A stretch of 64,000 bases of DNA, from contig NZ_CP084474.1 in the NCBI RefSeq assembly GCF_020405225.1, positions 186,001-250,000 on the forward strand, written 5' to 3'. The translations under genes and the position numbers were made by a program. Below are positions 1 to 9,161 of the stretch, one piece after another; position 1 is the first letter of the stretch; each line of letters starts with the position of its first letter. The notes under the pieces are model-generated. The model saw nothing but the letters and a program-made list of their open reading frames with translations. It had not been told where the DNA came from and ran no database searches. Source of the stretch: Natrinema sp. DC36. Its GTDB lineage: Archaea > Halobacteriota > Halobacteria > Halobacteriales > Natrialbaceae.

Positions 1-84
1 CGATCAATAAGAGTCGAACGACGAACTCGAGTTAGAATTAAGTGCAGAAGTCTGATATAATACGGTGGTTTCAACGGATAGAAC

Positions 85-516
85 TCATGCCCGAGCGACC
101 AAAACGGAGGTCGTTACCGATTCGAGAACGTCCTCTGTCGTGCTACCGAAGAGTTGTTCGGTGAGGGTCGAATCCTCGCTTTCCCCGACTACGATAAGGT
201 CAATCTCATTATCAGCGCTATACTGGCGTATTGCGTCTTCCGGAAATCCTTCGAGAACGGCTCGTTCGGACGTAACGCCGGCTTTATCAGCCATCTTTTC
301 GGACTGATCGAGTGCCTCTTTCGCTTCCTCATCGAGTGTTTCGCTGAGATCATCCGCAATATCCCCAACACCGGATGCGGACATCTCCGTTCCGACATCC
401 ACTACGTATAGGATATGCGCCGTAGCTCCCATACTCGATGCAATCTCCATTCCGTGATCCAATGCTGTTTCGCTCGCAGCAGATCCATCCGTCGGGATCA
501 GGATGTTACGGTACAC
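85..516 (-). CDS. Universal stress protein (UspA family)
   Basis: A 143-residue single-domain UspA protein, the usual length. It opens with the typical MYRNILIPTDGS beta-strand and aspartate loop and ends in a GSTTEDVLESVTTSVLVAR nucleotide-loop region. The second glycine of the classical GxxG ATP motif is not obvious (GESEDS), so nucleotide binding is uncertain. Such proteins are soluble stress-response or transporter-regulating factors. The gene stands alone; the upstream neighbours run the other way. A second intact copy lies at 40451-40900 and a decayed tandem copy at 8350-9031. The family call is secure; the specific role is unknown. Confidence 0.93.
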   Translation of the reverse strand: MYRNILIPTDGSAASETALDHGMEIASSMGATAHILYVVDVGTEMSASGVGDIADDLSETLDEEAKEALDQSEKMADKAGVTSERAVLEGFPEDAIRQYSADNEIDLIVVGESEDSTLTEQLFGSTTEDVLESVTTSVLVARA

Positions 517-732
517 GCCAATTTACTACTGGACGAACGGCAAAAAACGTAGTGTGAGTCTGATCTGATGGATACCCCCCTCGATGAATAATTGAACTCA
601 GAGGGGCTTCTGGGGCCCTTTTGAACTCCCTTTATATTCTGAATTTGCTCAACAGCGTGCGGAATTTACGAGAGTCGTTGTCTTCTATGGAACTGTCTGG
701 GAACCCCCCCCCTTTCAGACACACCCTCGATT

Positions 733-762
733 AACGTTAGAACTAACAAGCAAGCTAACGTT
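733..762. promoter_or_regulatory. Inverted repeat upstream of the AbrB/recombinase pair
   Basis: AACGTTAG at 733-740 is repeated as CTAACGTT at 755-762, eleven bases before the AbrB start codon. Its place at the promoter suggests an operator, probably for autoregulation by the AbrB-type protein. A C-rich run lies just upstream at about 705-713. Confidence 0.5.
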
Positions 763-772
763 GGTGTGAGCA

Positions 773-934
773 ATGCCGAAGCGAACCACGACGAGGGTCT
801 CCCAGAACAGTAACGGCCAGTACCAAGTGACGATCCCAAAGGCGATGGGCGACGCCCTCGACCTTGCTGGCGAGGACGTCGAATGGGATATCGTCTCGTC
901 GACGAAACTCGCTCTCGAGAAAGCTGATGAGTAG
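773..934 (+). CDS. AbrB/SpoVT-type DNA-binding protein, 53 aa
   Basis: A short protein starting MPKRTTTRVSQNSNGQYQVT and continuing with IPKAMGDALDLAGEDVEWDI, the swapped-hairpin AbrB/MazE fold (strand, IPK, helix, G-D-V-EW). Its stop codon overlaps the ATG of the recombinase gene, so the two are translationally coupled. By context it should be the local regulator of the recombinase, perhaps acting at the inverted repeat 733-762. Size and coupling fit a regulator that lacks a separate effector domain. Confidence 0.75.
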   Translation: MPKRTTTRVSQNSNGQYQVTIPKAMGDALDLAGEDVEWDIVSSTKLALEKADE

Positions 935-1619
935 AGCCGCCGCGTTCATCCGCAAGTCGCAAGGGAGTGACGATGACGTCTCCCTTGAGTTGCAGCGCGA
1001 ACGTGTCCCGGAGTTCGCGGAGCAGTTGGCCGACGAGATCGACGTGATCGACCTCGGCATTCATACCGGATTCAGCGTACATATGAAAGCCGCCAACGAG
1101 GAACGGATCGACGCGAACCCGGAAATAAAGACATTACTCGAGGCACTCTGCGGCGGTGAATACGACTACCTCGTCGCATGGGACGATACGCGCCTGGCCC
1201 GTGACCAATTCTACTGGGAACTAAAACGGGCGGCTGTCCTCGGCGACTGTCTGTTCGAGTTTGTCGAGGACCCACCGGTGGACGAACTCACCTTTCGAGT
1301 CCAGAGAGCCGTCGAGAGCGACGTCAAACGCCGGGAGATAAAGAAATCCCAGGCCGCGATGGATGCCCGTGAACAGCGTGGGGACGACCACGGACGTCCG
1401 CCCTTCGGCCTCTGCTACGACGAGGACGGCAGACGGTGGATCCCCGATCGCGAGAGTGGGGAGTTCGCGACCGCCCTCGAAGTGATCCGACTTCGAGAAA
1501 CTGGCCGTTCATGGAGAAAAATTGCTGACGAAACGGGTGTGAACCGATCAACCGCCCGCGGAATCTACGATCGGCGAGACCGCTACCTCGAAGAAGCCGA
1601 AACCGGAATAGTAGCATAA
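927..1619 (+). CDS. Serine recombinase (resolvase family)
   Basis: The likely start is the ATG at 927, which overlaps the AbrB stop, giving 230 residues. An upstream ATG at 864 lies inside the AbrB gene and adds residues unlike the family. The N-terminus reads SRAAAFIRKSQGSDDD, with the expected catalytic serine in the RKSQ position. DYLVAWDDTRLARDQFYWEL matches the resolvase segment with the paired arginines. The C-terminus (GRSWRKIADETGVNRSTARG) is a resolvase-type HTH. It probably catalyses site-specific inversion or resolution of a mobile element. The palindrome at 1840-1858 is a possible site. The family call is firm; the substrate is unknown. Confidence 0.88.
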   Translation: MSRAAAFIRKSQGSDDDVSLELQRERVPEFAEQLADEIDVIDLGIHTGFSVHMKAANEERIDANPEIKTLLEALCGGEYDYLVAWDDTRLARDQFYWELKRAAVLGDCLFEFVEDPPVDELTFRVQRAVESDVKRREIKKSQAAMDAREQRGDDHGRPPFGLCYDEDGRRWIPDRESGEFATALEVIRLRETGRSWRKIADETGVNRSTARGIYDRRDRYLEEAETGIVA

Positions 1620-1951
1620 TCACGATTTGCTTGGCCTCTCGAGTCAAGGTCAACGCCTAGGCAACCATGAACGACACCGGAAGGGAATACCCCTCCCGGT
1701 GGCCGATCGAAGCGAGCGGTGTTGTGCGGGACTGTCATTCGCTGCGTCTTGTCGCCGGTCGCGCTCTTACCATGAACACGGGGTGGGTGTTGGTGGGTGC
1801 TTCTGGCCTTCGACCAGCACAACGTGGTCGGATTCGAGAGCAAGTAGGACCTACTTGCATGAGACTGTGACACTCAGCACGACACTATGAAAAACCGTGT
1901 ACTATTACGGTTTGGCCTATTTCGAGGTCGATCGTACCGAAGACAGTGATC
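1620..1951. other. Non-coding stretch between convergent genes
   Basis: This 330-base interval separates the recombinase from the oppositely oriented PhoU-like gene. I see no convincing gene. Apart from the 19-bp palindrome at 1840-1858 it has no clear structure. Confidence 0.5.
1840..1858. repeat. Perfect 19-bp palindrome
   Basis: GCAAGTAGG-A-CCTACTTGC, two 9-base arms around one central base, about 220 bases downstream of the serine recombinase gene. It could be a recombination site, an operator or a terminator stem. No T-run follows it on either strand, which weakens the terminator reading. Confidence 0.5.
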
Positions 1952-2980
1952 TCAGATCTGTCTCGTAGAATGGGTCTGTTCTACAGTGGGTGCTATTGAA
2001 TTCTGAAGAGCTACCTCTGCAATGTTGCCGCCACACTTTGCAGTCCGCTTCAAACTATCGAGAATCTGCGTTATTATATAGGCTTCGTCTGGAGTTTGGT
2101 CTAGGAGAGCGTGATCAATATCGGTCGCTCGTTCAATGACGCGATCACGTAGATTGAGGGCAGAATGGGCCGATTCAGTCGAGGAAGTATTAATTACTGC
2201 GTCTGATGCGGAGTGAACAACCTGACGAGCATCCTCTCCTAGTGCAACAACCTCTGCTAAAAGTTCGTCTTCAATCGGCGTCTCCATCTGGATTACAAGA
2301 TCAGCAATCTTGGCAGCGTGATCAGCGACTCGCTCCAGTTGTTGAGCAATGAAAAAATATCTAAATAGTTGCGGACGGGTGATATCAAGCTGGTCGAGGT
2401 CCTCAAAATCCTGCAGTGACCGATTGAAATGACGCATTATCAACTGAAACACGCGACCCGCTTCGTCATCTCGCTGGAATATATGCTCGACTTCATCTGT
2501 TTCTCCCGCGAAGGCAGCCATCGCTGCCTCGTGCATCGAAAGAGCAATAGAACGAAGACGGAGAAGAGATTGTCGAACAGAAATATCTCGAGAGCTTAAT
2601 AGTACCTGTGCGGTTATGGATGTCTCTGTTTGTTCAACTATTTCAACGCCAGTTAGCTCTCTCGCACCCGCAGTGATGGCTCGCTGCTGATCCTTGGTGA
2701 GTTGATCCGAGGCCTGGAGCGTTATGCGATCAAATCCGGCAGTGTACGCCGCATGAAACGTTCGTCTCATTGCCGAAGTATCGTGATTATCAAGCTTAGC
2801 TTCGATGTCCGCTAGTTCACTTTGCTCTTTTTCACGACGCCGTACGACCAGAGACCCATCGAGGTGCGTATAGAGGTAGACGGTATTGCCCGCCTCGATA
2901 TCGTTTTCAGCTGCCCACTCGCCGGGAATTGACACTGTGTATGTGCTACTGCTAACTTTCTGTACTTTGCGCGTCTCCAT
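1952..2980 (-). CDS. AbrB-PhoU fusion, phosphate uptake regulator-like
   Basis: 342 residues. Residues 1-50 (METRKVQKVSSSTYTVSIPG, then AAENDIEAGNTVYLY) form an AbrB/SpoVT DNA-binding domain. The rest is helical and ends in two PhoU-type repeats (for example QQLERVADHAAKIADLVIQ). This architecture is common in haloarchaea, where such proteins are thought to link phosphate status to transcription. It begins two bases after the stop of the 227-residue PhoU gene in the same direction, so the two are one operon. Both belong to a pst locus whose pstB is broken and whose pstS, pstC and pstA are not in the window. Confidence 0.9.
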   Translation of the reverse strand: METRKVQKVSSSTYTVSIPGEWAAENDIEAGNTVYLYTHLDGSLVVRRREKEQSELADIEAKLDNHDTSAMRRTFHAAYTAGFDRITLQASDQLTKDQQRAITAGARELTGVEIVEQTETSITAQVLLSSRDISVRQSLLRLRSIALSMHEAAMAAFAGETDEVEHIFQRDDEAGRVFQLIMRHFNRSLQDFEDLDQLDITRPQLFRYFFIAQQLERVADHAAKIADLVIQMETPIEDELLAEVVALGEDARQVVHSASDAVINTSSTESAHSALNLRDRVIERATDIDHALLDQTPDEAYIITQILDSLKRTAKCGGNIAEVALQNSIAPTVEQTHSTRQI

Positions 2981-2982
2981 TT

Positions 2983-3666
2983 TCAGTAGATGAGTTCCGG
3001 GTTACTTTCGACCAGATAGAGGGTTCTCGCGGCGATATTTACTCCATGGTCGGCGGCACGTTCGAGGTCTCGAATCGTGAGCAGTAATCGTGACACGTCG
3101 TCCATCACCAGTTCGACATCCCAGGGACTCCCCTCCCCGTCGGATGCCTGCTGTTCGATGAGGTCGCGAACGACGCGTTCGCTCGCACTGTGACAGAGCG
3201 CATCAATCTCGTCGTCATGTTCGGCGATTCGATAACACGCAGCCGCATCCTCCGCGACGTACGCTTCGACCGCGTCGGCGACCAGCGTGTGGGCATCCGC
3301 ACCGATATCGGACAGATCGATGTCCGTGTCGTACTGGTGGTCCGCTGCCAGCGTATAGTGCCCCAGGTTCGTCGCCAGATCCCTGATGCGCACGAGATCG
3401 GTGAGAATCTTGAACGAGGCCGCGACAAACCGCAGGTCACTCGCGACCGGTTGCTGGAGAGCAAAGAGGTCGATACACTCCGATTCGAGATCGAGATAGC
3501 GCTGATTGATCTCGTCATCACCGTCGATAACGGCTCTGGCAACGTCGGTGTCCGTGTGTTCGAGGGCGTACATACTCCGTTCGAATCTGGACAATACTAG
3601 TTCCCCCATCTCTTGGACGTCCGTCCGGAGTTCCTCGAGGGACTCTTGGTACTCACGACGTGGCAT
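2983..3666 (-). CDS. phoU: Phosphate signalling protein PhoU
   Basis: 227 residues from [16 protein letters not shown], the normal PhoU length. Two three-helix PhoU repeats are visible, with metal-binding E/D-rich segments ([39 protein letters not shown]). It lies four bases downstream of the end of the pstB remnant. It is also in frame with a very long reading frame that starts at 5904, but the internal ATG restores the family start, so the upstream fusion is not part of this protein. The expected partner is the Pst phosphate transporter; here PstB is damaged, so signalling may be altered. Confidence 0.93.
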   Translation of the reverse strand: MPRREYQESLEELRTDVQEMGELVLSRFERSMYALEHTDTDVARAVIDGDDEINQRYLDLESECIDLFALQQPVASDLRFVAASFKILTDLVRIRDLATNLGHYTLAADHQYDTDIDLSDIGADAHTLVADAVEAYVAEDAAACYRIAEHDDEIDALCHSASERVVRDLIEQQASDGEGSPWDVELVMDDVSRLLLTIRDLERAADHGVNIAARTLYLVESNPELIY

Positions 3667-3670
3667 ACTA

Positions 3671-4075
3671 TCACCCGAACTTGCCGGTGATGTAGTCCTC
3701 GACGCGGTCGTGTTCGGGATTCTCGAAGATTGTCTCGGTATCGTCGTATTCGACGAGTTCCCCCCAGTGAGGAAGACCGCCGTTCGGTTCGAGATACGCG
3801 CCGCCTGCTGCATGTTGTGGGTGACGATAATGACGGTGTACTCCTCGGCGAGTTCCTCGATGAGATCTTCGATTTTCGAGGTCGCAATCGGGTCCAGTGC
3901 CGATGCTGGCTCGTCCATCAGGAGGACGTCGGGATCGACGGCGATTGCCCGAGCGATACACAGGCGTTGTTGCTGTCCGCCTGAGAGGCCGAGCGCGCTC
4001 TTCTCGAGCTGATCACTGACTTCGTCCCAGAGAGCCGCACGCTTTAGTGCCTGTTCGACCCGCTCGTCGAGATCG
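3671..4075 (-). pseudogene. pstB: pstB 3' remnant with homopolymer frameshift
   Basis: About 135 codons of the phosphate ABC transporter ATPase remain, from [17 protein letters not shown] through the signature LSGGQQQRL, Walker [14 protein letters not shown] and the H-loop VTHN. The Walker A half is missing and unrelated coding sequence is fused at about 4075. Near the 3' end the frame is broken in a run of six C (3760-3765; G on the coding strand). One more base would restore the normal ending [15 protein letters not shown]...DYITGKFG, which is intact in the next frame. The gene is inactive as an ATPase. The single-base shift alone could be a sequencing error; the loss of the 5' half is not. 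Confidence 0.9.
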
Positions 4076-5904
4076 GCGAATTGTTCCCACGCCTCCTCGA
4101 GGTCGATCTCCTCGGGATCGATATCGTGGGTGTCGACATCCGCTTGCTGCTCGAGTTGGCGTTCGTGTTTTCGGCGAGCCGCTTCGTGGTCCCAGTCGGA
4201 ACCAGCCCACCCCTGCTCGAGGTCACGGAAGCGTTTGATCGTTCCGTCGGCGAGTTCTACACGCATTTGGAACCCGCACGAGGTTCCGTGTCTCTCGAGA
4301 AGGGCCACGTGGGCCTCTCGAGCGAGATTCTTCGCATCGGCTTTATCTGCGGCCTCATAGTACGGCTTTAGCAGGGCACGACAGTCGTTGCGGGTTTCGT
4401 CGACCCTAACGTCGTAGTTCCGTACGAACGCATCGAATGCGTCCGTCTCGACGTTCTGAGCATCGTCCGCGACTTGCATGACTGTCGACCCGATCGACCG
4501 CCGGAACTGCTCCTCGGCAGAGCGCACGCGCTTGAGCATCGCCTGAGCCGCGTAGTCGCTCTCGATCGCCAACTCCCCATAGGTGTGTTCGACGAATCCC
4601 TCGAGGCGGTCGACAGCTCGGAGGATCGTATCGTAGCAGTAGCCGGTCTCGTCGACTGCGTCCTGAGGCGAGACCTTTCCACCATCGGTGAGTAGGGTAT
4701 CGACGAGCGCCTCGTCGGACGGATTCATGTCTCCCCAGAGTCGCATCACCGCGGCTTCCTGCTGGCTCTCGATCTCTGGCAGCGGACAGTCGACCAACTT
4801 CAGTGACCGACGCTCGCGATCATCGGGGTCGAAGTACGCGTCTTTCTGGTACGACCCATTATCCCCGCCACCACCAGTCTCATCGAACCCAGCCCAATCA
4901 AGGAGATTTACGAGTTGCTCCTCGAGTTCACGACAGAGATCGTCGCGGTCGAGTTCGCCATCATCCCGCTCCCAGTAGACGGTTCGGTCGGTAGCACTCG
5001 TTTGGTATCCGACCCCGAGCTTAGGATGCCACCCGAACTCGTTAGGGTCGTAGTTATCGGGATCTTTCATATAGTAGTGCTTGACCTCTTTCCCGATCCC
5101 GTGTCCACGAATGATCTTCCCGGCTCGCTTATCGTCGACGACACTCGTTACGTAGTCACCGGGACGGTCACGATTGTCTTCGACGTGCTTTCGGTATCCG
5201 GATCGATCGGACTCGAGGAGCGAATGCATTCGAGCGATCGGACCATCTGCCGCATAGATTGGACCCGACTTCGATCGCTTGAGCCGAACGTACACCGCCG
5301 CATCGACGATGTTGCTCGTCTGGTAGAACTGGTCGAAGTACCGTCGTGGGATCCCAAACGTCGCCACCGCCTCTGCGAGTAAGTCGGGGTAGCGATCGAA
5401 CTCGATGTTCGATCCCTGCACCTGTGCATCGACGTACGGTACGCCGAGGTCCATGTAGCCGTTGACCTCCTTGACGGGACCGGTCCATTGGCCATCGTCG
5501 TCGGTGTCGGCTTTCTCTCGGCGTTTCATATCGGGCCACCGAGGACGAAAAGTTATCGTCCCGCCCTTTACCCGTTGGCTCTGATCAGCTCGTTCGCCGT
5601 CATACGTCTCGTCTTCACAGACGAAATAGAGCTGGTACAGATACGCCGTTTCGAGCTTGTAGGATGGATCGTCCCACGGGAGGATCGGCTGCTCGTCATA
5701 GTCGAGGCAGACCCTCCAGGTTTCGCCGCCGGCCTCGAAAGTGCCGGACGGCTTACCTTCGTTGGTCCAGTCGTGGCTCTTTCGGACGTCCGTGAGCGCA
5801 TAGTACGGCTTCAGCCCATCCCGAACGAGATGGAAGTGGCCGTCAAATTCGTGGCACTGGAACCGCAGGAACTTCCGGGCGGTCACCCTGACCACCCCTG
5901 ACAT
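4076..5904 (-). CDS. Large haloarchaeal protein of unknown function, fused at its 3' end into pstB
   Basis: About 610 residues belong to this gene. The N-terminal 330 residues look like a haloarchaeal domain often seen beside mobile genes ([65 protein letters not shown]). I tentatively associate it with DUF7845. The C-terminal part holds a winged-helix-like segment ([20 protein letters not shown]) and an acidic coiled stretch. There is no stop before pstB: the frame runs through the pstB remnant and phoU to 2983, giving a 973-codon chimeric frame. The original 3' end of the gene is therefore probably lost. Function is unknown. Confidence 0.65.
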
Positions 5905-6041
5905 CGGAGGCGATCAGAACGAAATAGATGGGTCTCGGGAACCGAAAATAACGAAGAAGGACGCAGGTATTCCTTACTCGTTGCCGAACATCTGCTTGAT
6001 ATTACGGTTAGTCCCGTCGGTTCACCCGGAATAGAACGCTT

Positions 6042-6058
6042 GGCTCTGTTGAAACCCT
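6042..6058 (+). repeat. Solo ISH-type terminal repeat
   Basis: GGCTCTGTTGAAACCCT reads like the terminal repeat of the elements at 50678-53829 and 61999-62649. About 50 bases inside lies AGTACAGG, also present near the left end of the 50678 element. No partner end or transposase is nearby, so this is a relic or deletion scar. The interval 5905-6129 holds nothing else I can support. Confidence 0.5.
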
Positions 6059-6129
6059 TAGAGCATGATAGGTATGGAACCGTCTGCGGTCAGTACAGGT
6101 CATCAATTGACCATACATTGTATTTGTTA

Positions 6130-6498
6130 TCAGAGCAGAAATAGGCTACCCAGAAATAAGAGCGTAATCAGAACTGAGAGAGATGCCATTCCATAGACAA
6201 ATAGGCCGTACTCTTCAGGGCTCCTCTCTGCCTCTCCCGAATACAGCCTATGAACTCCTGTGAACAAGATACAGAGACCGGCACCGGCGTTTCCGATGGT
6301 AGCCACCAGCAGGTCAGGGCTATATACCACGACTTGCATTGCCACTATCAGCACACCACTATAAATGAAACAGAGAGTGACGAATCGAGACGAGTACATA
6401 GAAAATTCTTGTTTGAGTGATATCATATACCTATCGGTCAACAAGTAGACGTAGTTACCGAAAGCACTGTGTCCGAGAAGTTCGCCAGGGTCGGACAA
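6130..6498 (-). CDS. Small polytopic membrane protein, unknown
   Basis: 122 residues with three or four hydrophobic segments (VTLCFIYSGVLIVAMQVVVY; LLVATIGNAGAGLCILFTG; FVYGMASLSVLITLLFLGSL). No motif suggests a function. It lies just downstream of the SHOCT protein gene in the same direction with an 86-base gap, so they may be co-expressed. Confidence 0.6.
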   Translation of the reverse strand: MSDPGELLGHSAFGNYVYLLTDRYMISLKQEFSMYSSRFVTLCFIYSGVLIVAMQVVVYSPDLLVATIGNAGAGLCILFTGVHRLYSGEAERSPEEYGLFVYGMASLSVLITLLFLGSLFLL

Positions 6499-6584
6499 AA
6501 GATCAGGAATCAGCGGTAAGTACAGGTGAAGCGTACATCGATCAGTACAGAAAATATAGTCACTACACAGTGTACGCTATTGTA

Positions 6585-7091
6585 TTACGACTCGTCCTCT
6601 ATCTCGATGGTGGTCTCGTTTTTAGACTGTGATTTTGAATTGAAGGTGGTATCCATCAACTGAGCCATCTCACGTTCAAACGCTTCTTCGCTAATCTCGC
6701 CCGCAACGTACTGTTCTTTGAGCTGTTGTCTCCGGTCTTCAGTCGTCGGCTCGAGTTTTTCTGTGACATCGAATTGACGCAGGAGGGGGTACTTTCGCTC
6801 GAGCCACTCAACAAGAGAGACTAGCCGATCGTCACGAGGGAGTGACGCTCTCCGAAGGATAGAGATAATAGCCGCAGCGAGAAACGTCACTGCAAACAGT
6901 CCAAGGATAAGCCCGACCACGATCCATTCAGCTGCTTCCCCAAGCATCGCCAATAAAACGAATTCTTCGCTATAAGACACTCCTTCGGATAGCACCGATA
7001 GAGCGTCCAGTATCCCCACCAAGCCGACACCAATCAACAAAATACCAGTTATCACGAATCCACCGAAATACAGCCAGTGATGGGAACCCAT
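6585..7091 (-). CDS. Membrane protein with C-terminal SHOCT domain
   Basis: 168 residues. Two or three membrane segments come first (YFGGFVITGILLIGVGLVGI; EWIVVGLILGLFAVTFLAAA). A cytoplasmic tail follows, ending in the SHOCT pattern RRQQLKEQYVAGEISEEAFE. SHOCT motifs are short helical oligomerisation modules and give no enzymatic clue. The upstream region 7092-7307 is AT-rich and serves as a divergent promoter region for this gene and the antiporter. Confidence 0.8.
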   Translation of the reverse strand: MGSHHWLYFGGFVITGILLIGVGLVGILDALSVLSEGVSYSEEFVLLAMLGEAAEWIVVGLILGLFAVTFLAAAIISILRRASLPRDDRLVSLVEWLERKYPLLRQFDVTEKLEPTTEDRRQQLKEQYVAGEISEEAFEREMAQLMDTTFNSKSQSKNETTIEIEDES

Positions 7092-7307
7092 ATTTCGAAC
7101 GTTCGGATGGGAAGCTGTTAAACATACAGAACTGATTGAAGATGGTCAATCTGCATATATAACTGGGTATACCAGTTCAAAATCCAGTCCCTGATATATA
7201 TATATCGTTTCTGTGTTACACTTATATTTATTCCTTACTTACTGCTGGAATTTAACGGACTCGAAGGATAATCACAATTAAACTACCCCCGTCCGTTGCT
7301 CCACACA

Positions 7308-8345
7308 ATGATCGTCGGTGAAATCCTCCCAGATATCCCAGTCGTCAATGTTCTTGTTATCGTCGTCGCAACAGGCTTTATCTGGCTCGGGAGTGGGTGG
7401 CTTGAAGAATCAGCCGAACACCTCTCTGCATACTACGGGCTGCCAGCAGTCGTCCAAGGATCAGTTGTCGTCGCCGTTGGGTCAAGTTTTCCTGAGTTAT
7501 CGAGCGTCGTGTTCACGGCACTTGCCGGCACATTCAATATGGGTGTTGGCGCAATCGTCGGCTCTGCTATCTTCAACATTCTCGTCATCCCTGCGCTCTC
7601 TGGTATCTCCTCTGATGGCCACTTAGAGACGAACCGTACCATCGTCTACAAAGAGGCACAATTCTACATGATTGCGGTCTCCGCACTGATTGTCACGTTC
7701 GCACTGGCAGTCATCTATGTTCCTGTTCCCGATGGCCCCGCCCTCGCTGGCCGCCTCACCCGTCCTTTGGCGCTCCTTCCACTCCTCCTGTATGGACTCT
7801 ACATTTTCATCCAGTGGCAAGATGTCAGCGACCACGAGGCTGCGGATGCCACCAACGAGATTTCCATCAGCCGCAAGTGGGGACAACTCTCCGCCAGCTT
7901 GATTGTTATCCTTATCGCTGTCGAACAGCTCGTTGGCAGTGTCGAATCGCTTAGCCACACGTTTGGAATTCCTGAATTCCTTGCCGGTGTCACCATCATT
8001 GCGGCGGCAACAAGCCTTCCTGATATGATAGTAAGTGTACGGGCAGCAAAGGCTGACAAGGGCATTACAAGCCTCGGTAATGTCCTCGGATCGAACACAT
8101 TCGATCTCTTGGTCGCCATTCCAATTGGCGTGCTCATTGTCGGTAGCGTCACCATTGACTTTGCAGTAGCTGTCCCAATGCTTGGCGTGCTAACCCTTGC
8201 AACCGTCCTCTTGTTCACAATCCTGCGTACTGATCTCTTGATCACTGATGTGGAGGCCTACATGTTGCTCTTTGCATACGGACTGTTCGTCGTGTGGATT
8301 CTCGCTGAAACCATCGGCGCAACCCATTTCATCAAGGGAGCCTAA
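7308..8345 (+). CDS. Sodium/calcium antiporter (CaCA family)
   Basis: 345 residues from the ATG at 7308; a TTG four codons earlier is a poorer start. There are about ten membrane helices and the two inverted alpha-repeats of the CaCA family, in AVGSSFPELSSVVFTALAGT with NMGVGAIVGSAIFNILVIPA, and in AAATSLPDMIVSVRAAKADK with LGNVLGSNTFDLLVAIPIG. The acidic residues in those repeats bind Ca2+ or Na+. It likely exports Ca2+ in exchange for Na+ or H+ at the cytoplasmic membrane. Immediately downstream is a decayed stress-protein gene. Confidence 0.92.
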   Translation: MIVGEILPDIPVVNVLVIVVATGFIWLGSGWLEESAEHLSAYYGLPAVVQGSVVVAVGSSFPELSSVVFTALAGTFNMGVGAIVGSAIFNILVIPALSGISSDGHLETNRTIVYKEAQFYMIAVSALIVTFALAVIYVPVPDGPALAGRLTRPLALLPLLLYGLYIFIQWQDVSDHEAADATNEISISRKWGQLSASLIVILIAVEQLVGSVESLSHTFGIPEFLAGVTIIAAATSLPDMIVSVRAAKADKGITSLGNVLGSNTFDLLVAIPIGVLIVGSVTIDFAVAVPMLGVLTLATVLLFTILRTDLLITDVEAYMLLFAYGLFVVWILAETIGATHFIKGA

Positions 8346-8349
8346 GCGT

Positions 8350-9031
8350 CCAGCTCGCCAACGAATGGATTCTTGCATATACTGACCAACACGAGATCGA
8401 TCTACTGTGCTCGGAACATAAGGCCGGACTGGTCTCCGCAAATTCGTTCTCGGCAGCGTTACGACGAGCGTTGTTCGGGAAGCAACTCTGCCTGTTCTCA
8501 CCGTCAGCAAGAACGTCACGAACGTTCGATCAGCGTTTCACGGGATTCTGATTCCAACGAACGGACGGCCTGGTACATCGGCAGCGATTACACATGGGAT
8601 CGAGCTATCCACTGCATATTCGACACGAGTTCACGCCGTGTACGTCGTCGATGACACGATCTCTCGGGTACCGGCATATCTCGATACGGTACGAGAATTC
8701 GGGCGCGAAGCAACTGACACAGTTGCAGTACAGGCAGCATCGGCAGGGGTAGGAACGACGTGACAGATCCTTCGAGGAGATCCAGCGACCAAAATTCAAG
8801 AGTACATCGGATCTCACGTTCTTCACGAGATCAAACACCATCCAGAATTCGACGATGTTCCCGTCGTTGTTCTGTCTGGGGTGGACGAAAAACTCGTCGA
8901 ATCACGTGACATCGACCACGATGCAGACGAGGATGCAGTCATCGAAAAACCGGTTGACCCCGCGAATTCCTTGACGTGATACGGAAATTCGACGATTTCA
9001 AGCTATCCATCGTTCGTACTGGTCGGTGAGT
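8350..9031 (+). pseudogene. Decayed tandem UspA gene joined to a response-regulator receiver relic
   Basis: Directly after the antiporter a degraded gene can be read through several lesions. A UspA C-terminus (LRKFVLGSVTTSVVREATLP) runs into a second UspA domain (HGILIPTNGRPGTSAAITHG). This is cut by an in-frame TGA at 8761-8763, after which the same frame continues ILRGDPATKIQEYI. The text then changes to a receiver-domain end (EIKHHPEFDDVPVVVLSG; DAVIEKPVDP). A one-base deletion near 8970 shifts the last part (EFLDVIRKFDDFKL). This shows two fused relics, not a live gene. Confidence 0.75.
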
Positions 9032-9161
9032 CGCTGGCCTGTATTGGCTATTTGATTATAATTTTGACAAAATATATGGGGTCAGAAGAAGATTTGGAGA
9101 TAGATCTGGCCAAATCGAATAAGACACTGTGAATTCTAACCACAGGAAGTGATGGATAGAT

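Noticed and set aside
864..926. Upstream ATG extension of the serine recombinase
   Set aside because: The extension lies in the AbrB gene; the overlapping ATG at 927 gives the family-like start with the catalytic serine near the N-terminus.
2983..5904. A natural three-domain fusion protein of unknown protein, PstB and PhoU
   Set aside because: PstB begins mid-domain without Walker A and is frameshifted at its 3' end, and phoU has its own family-like start, so recombination is the better explanation.
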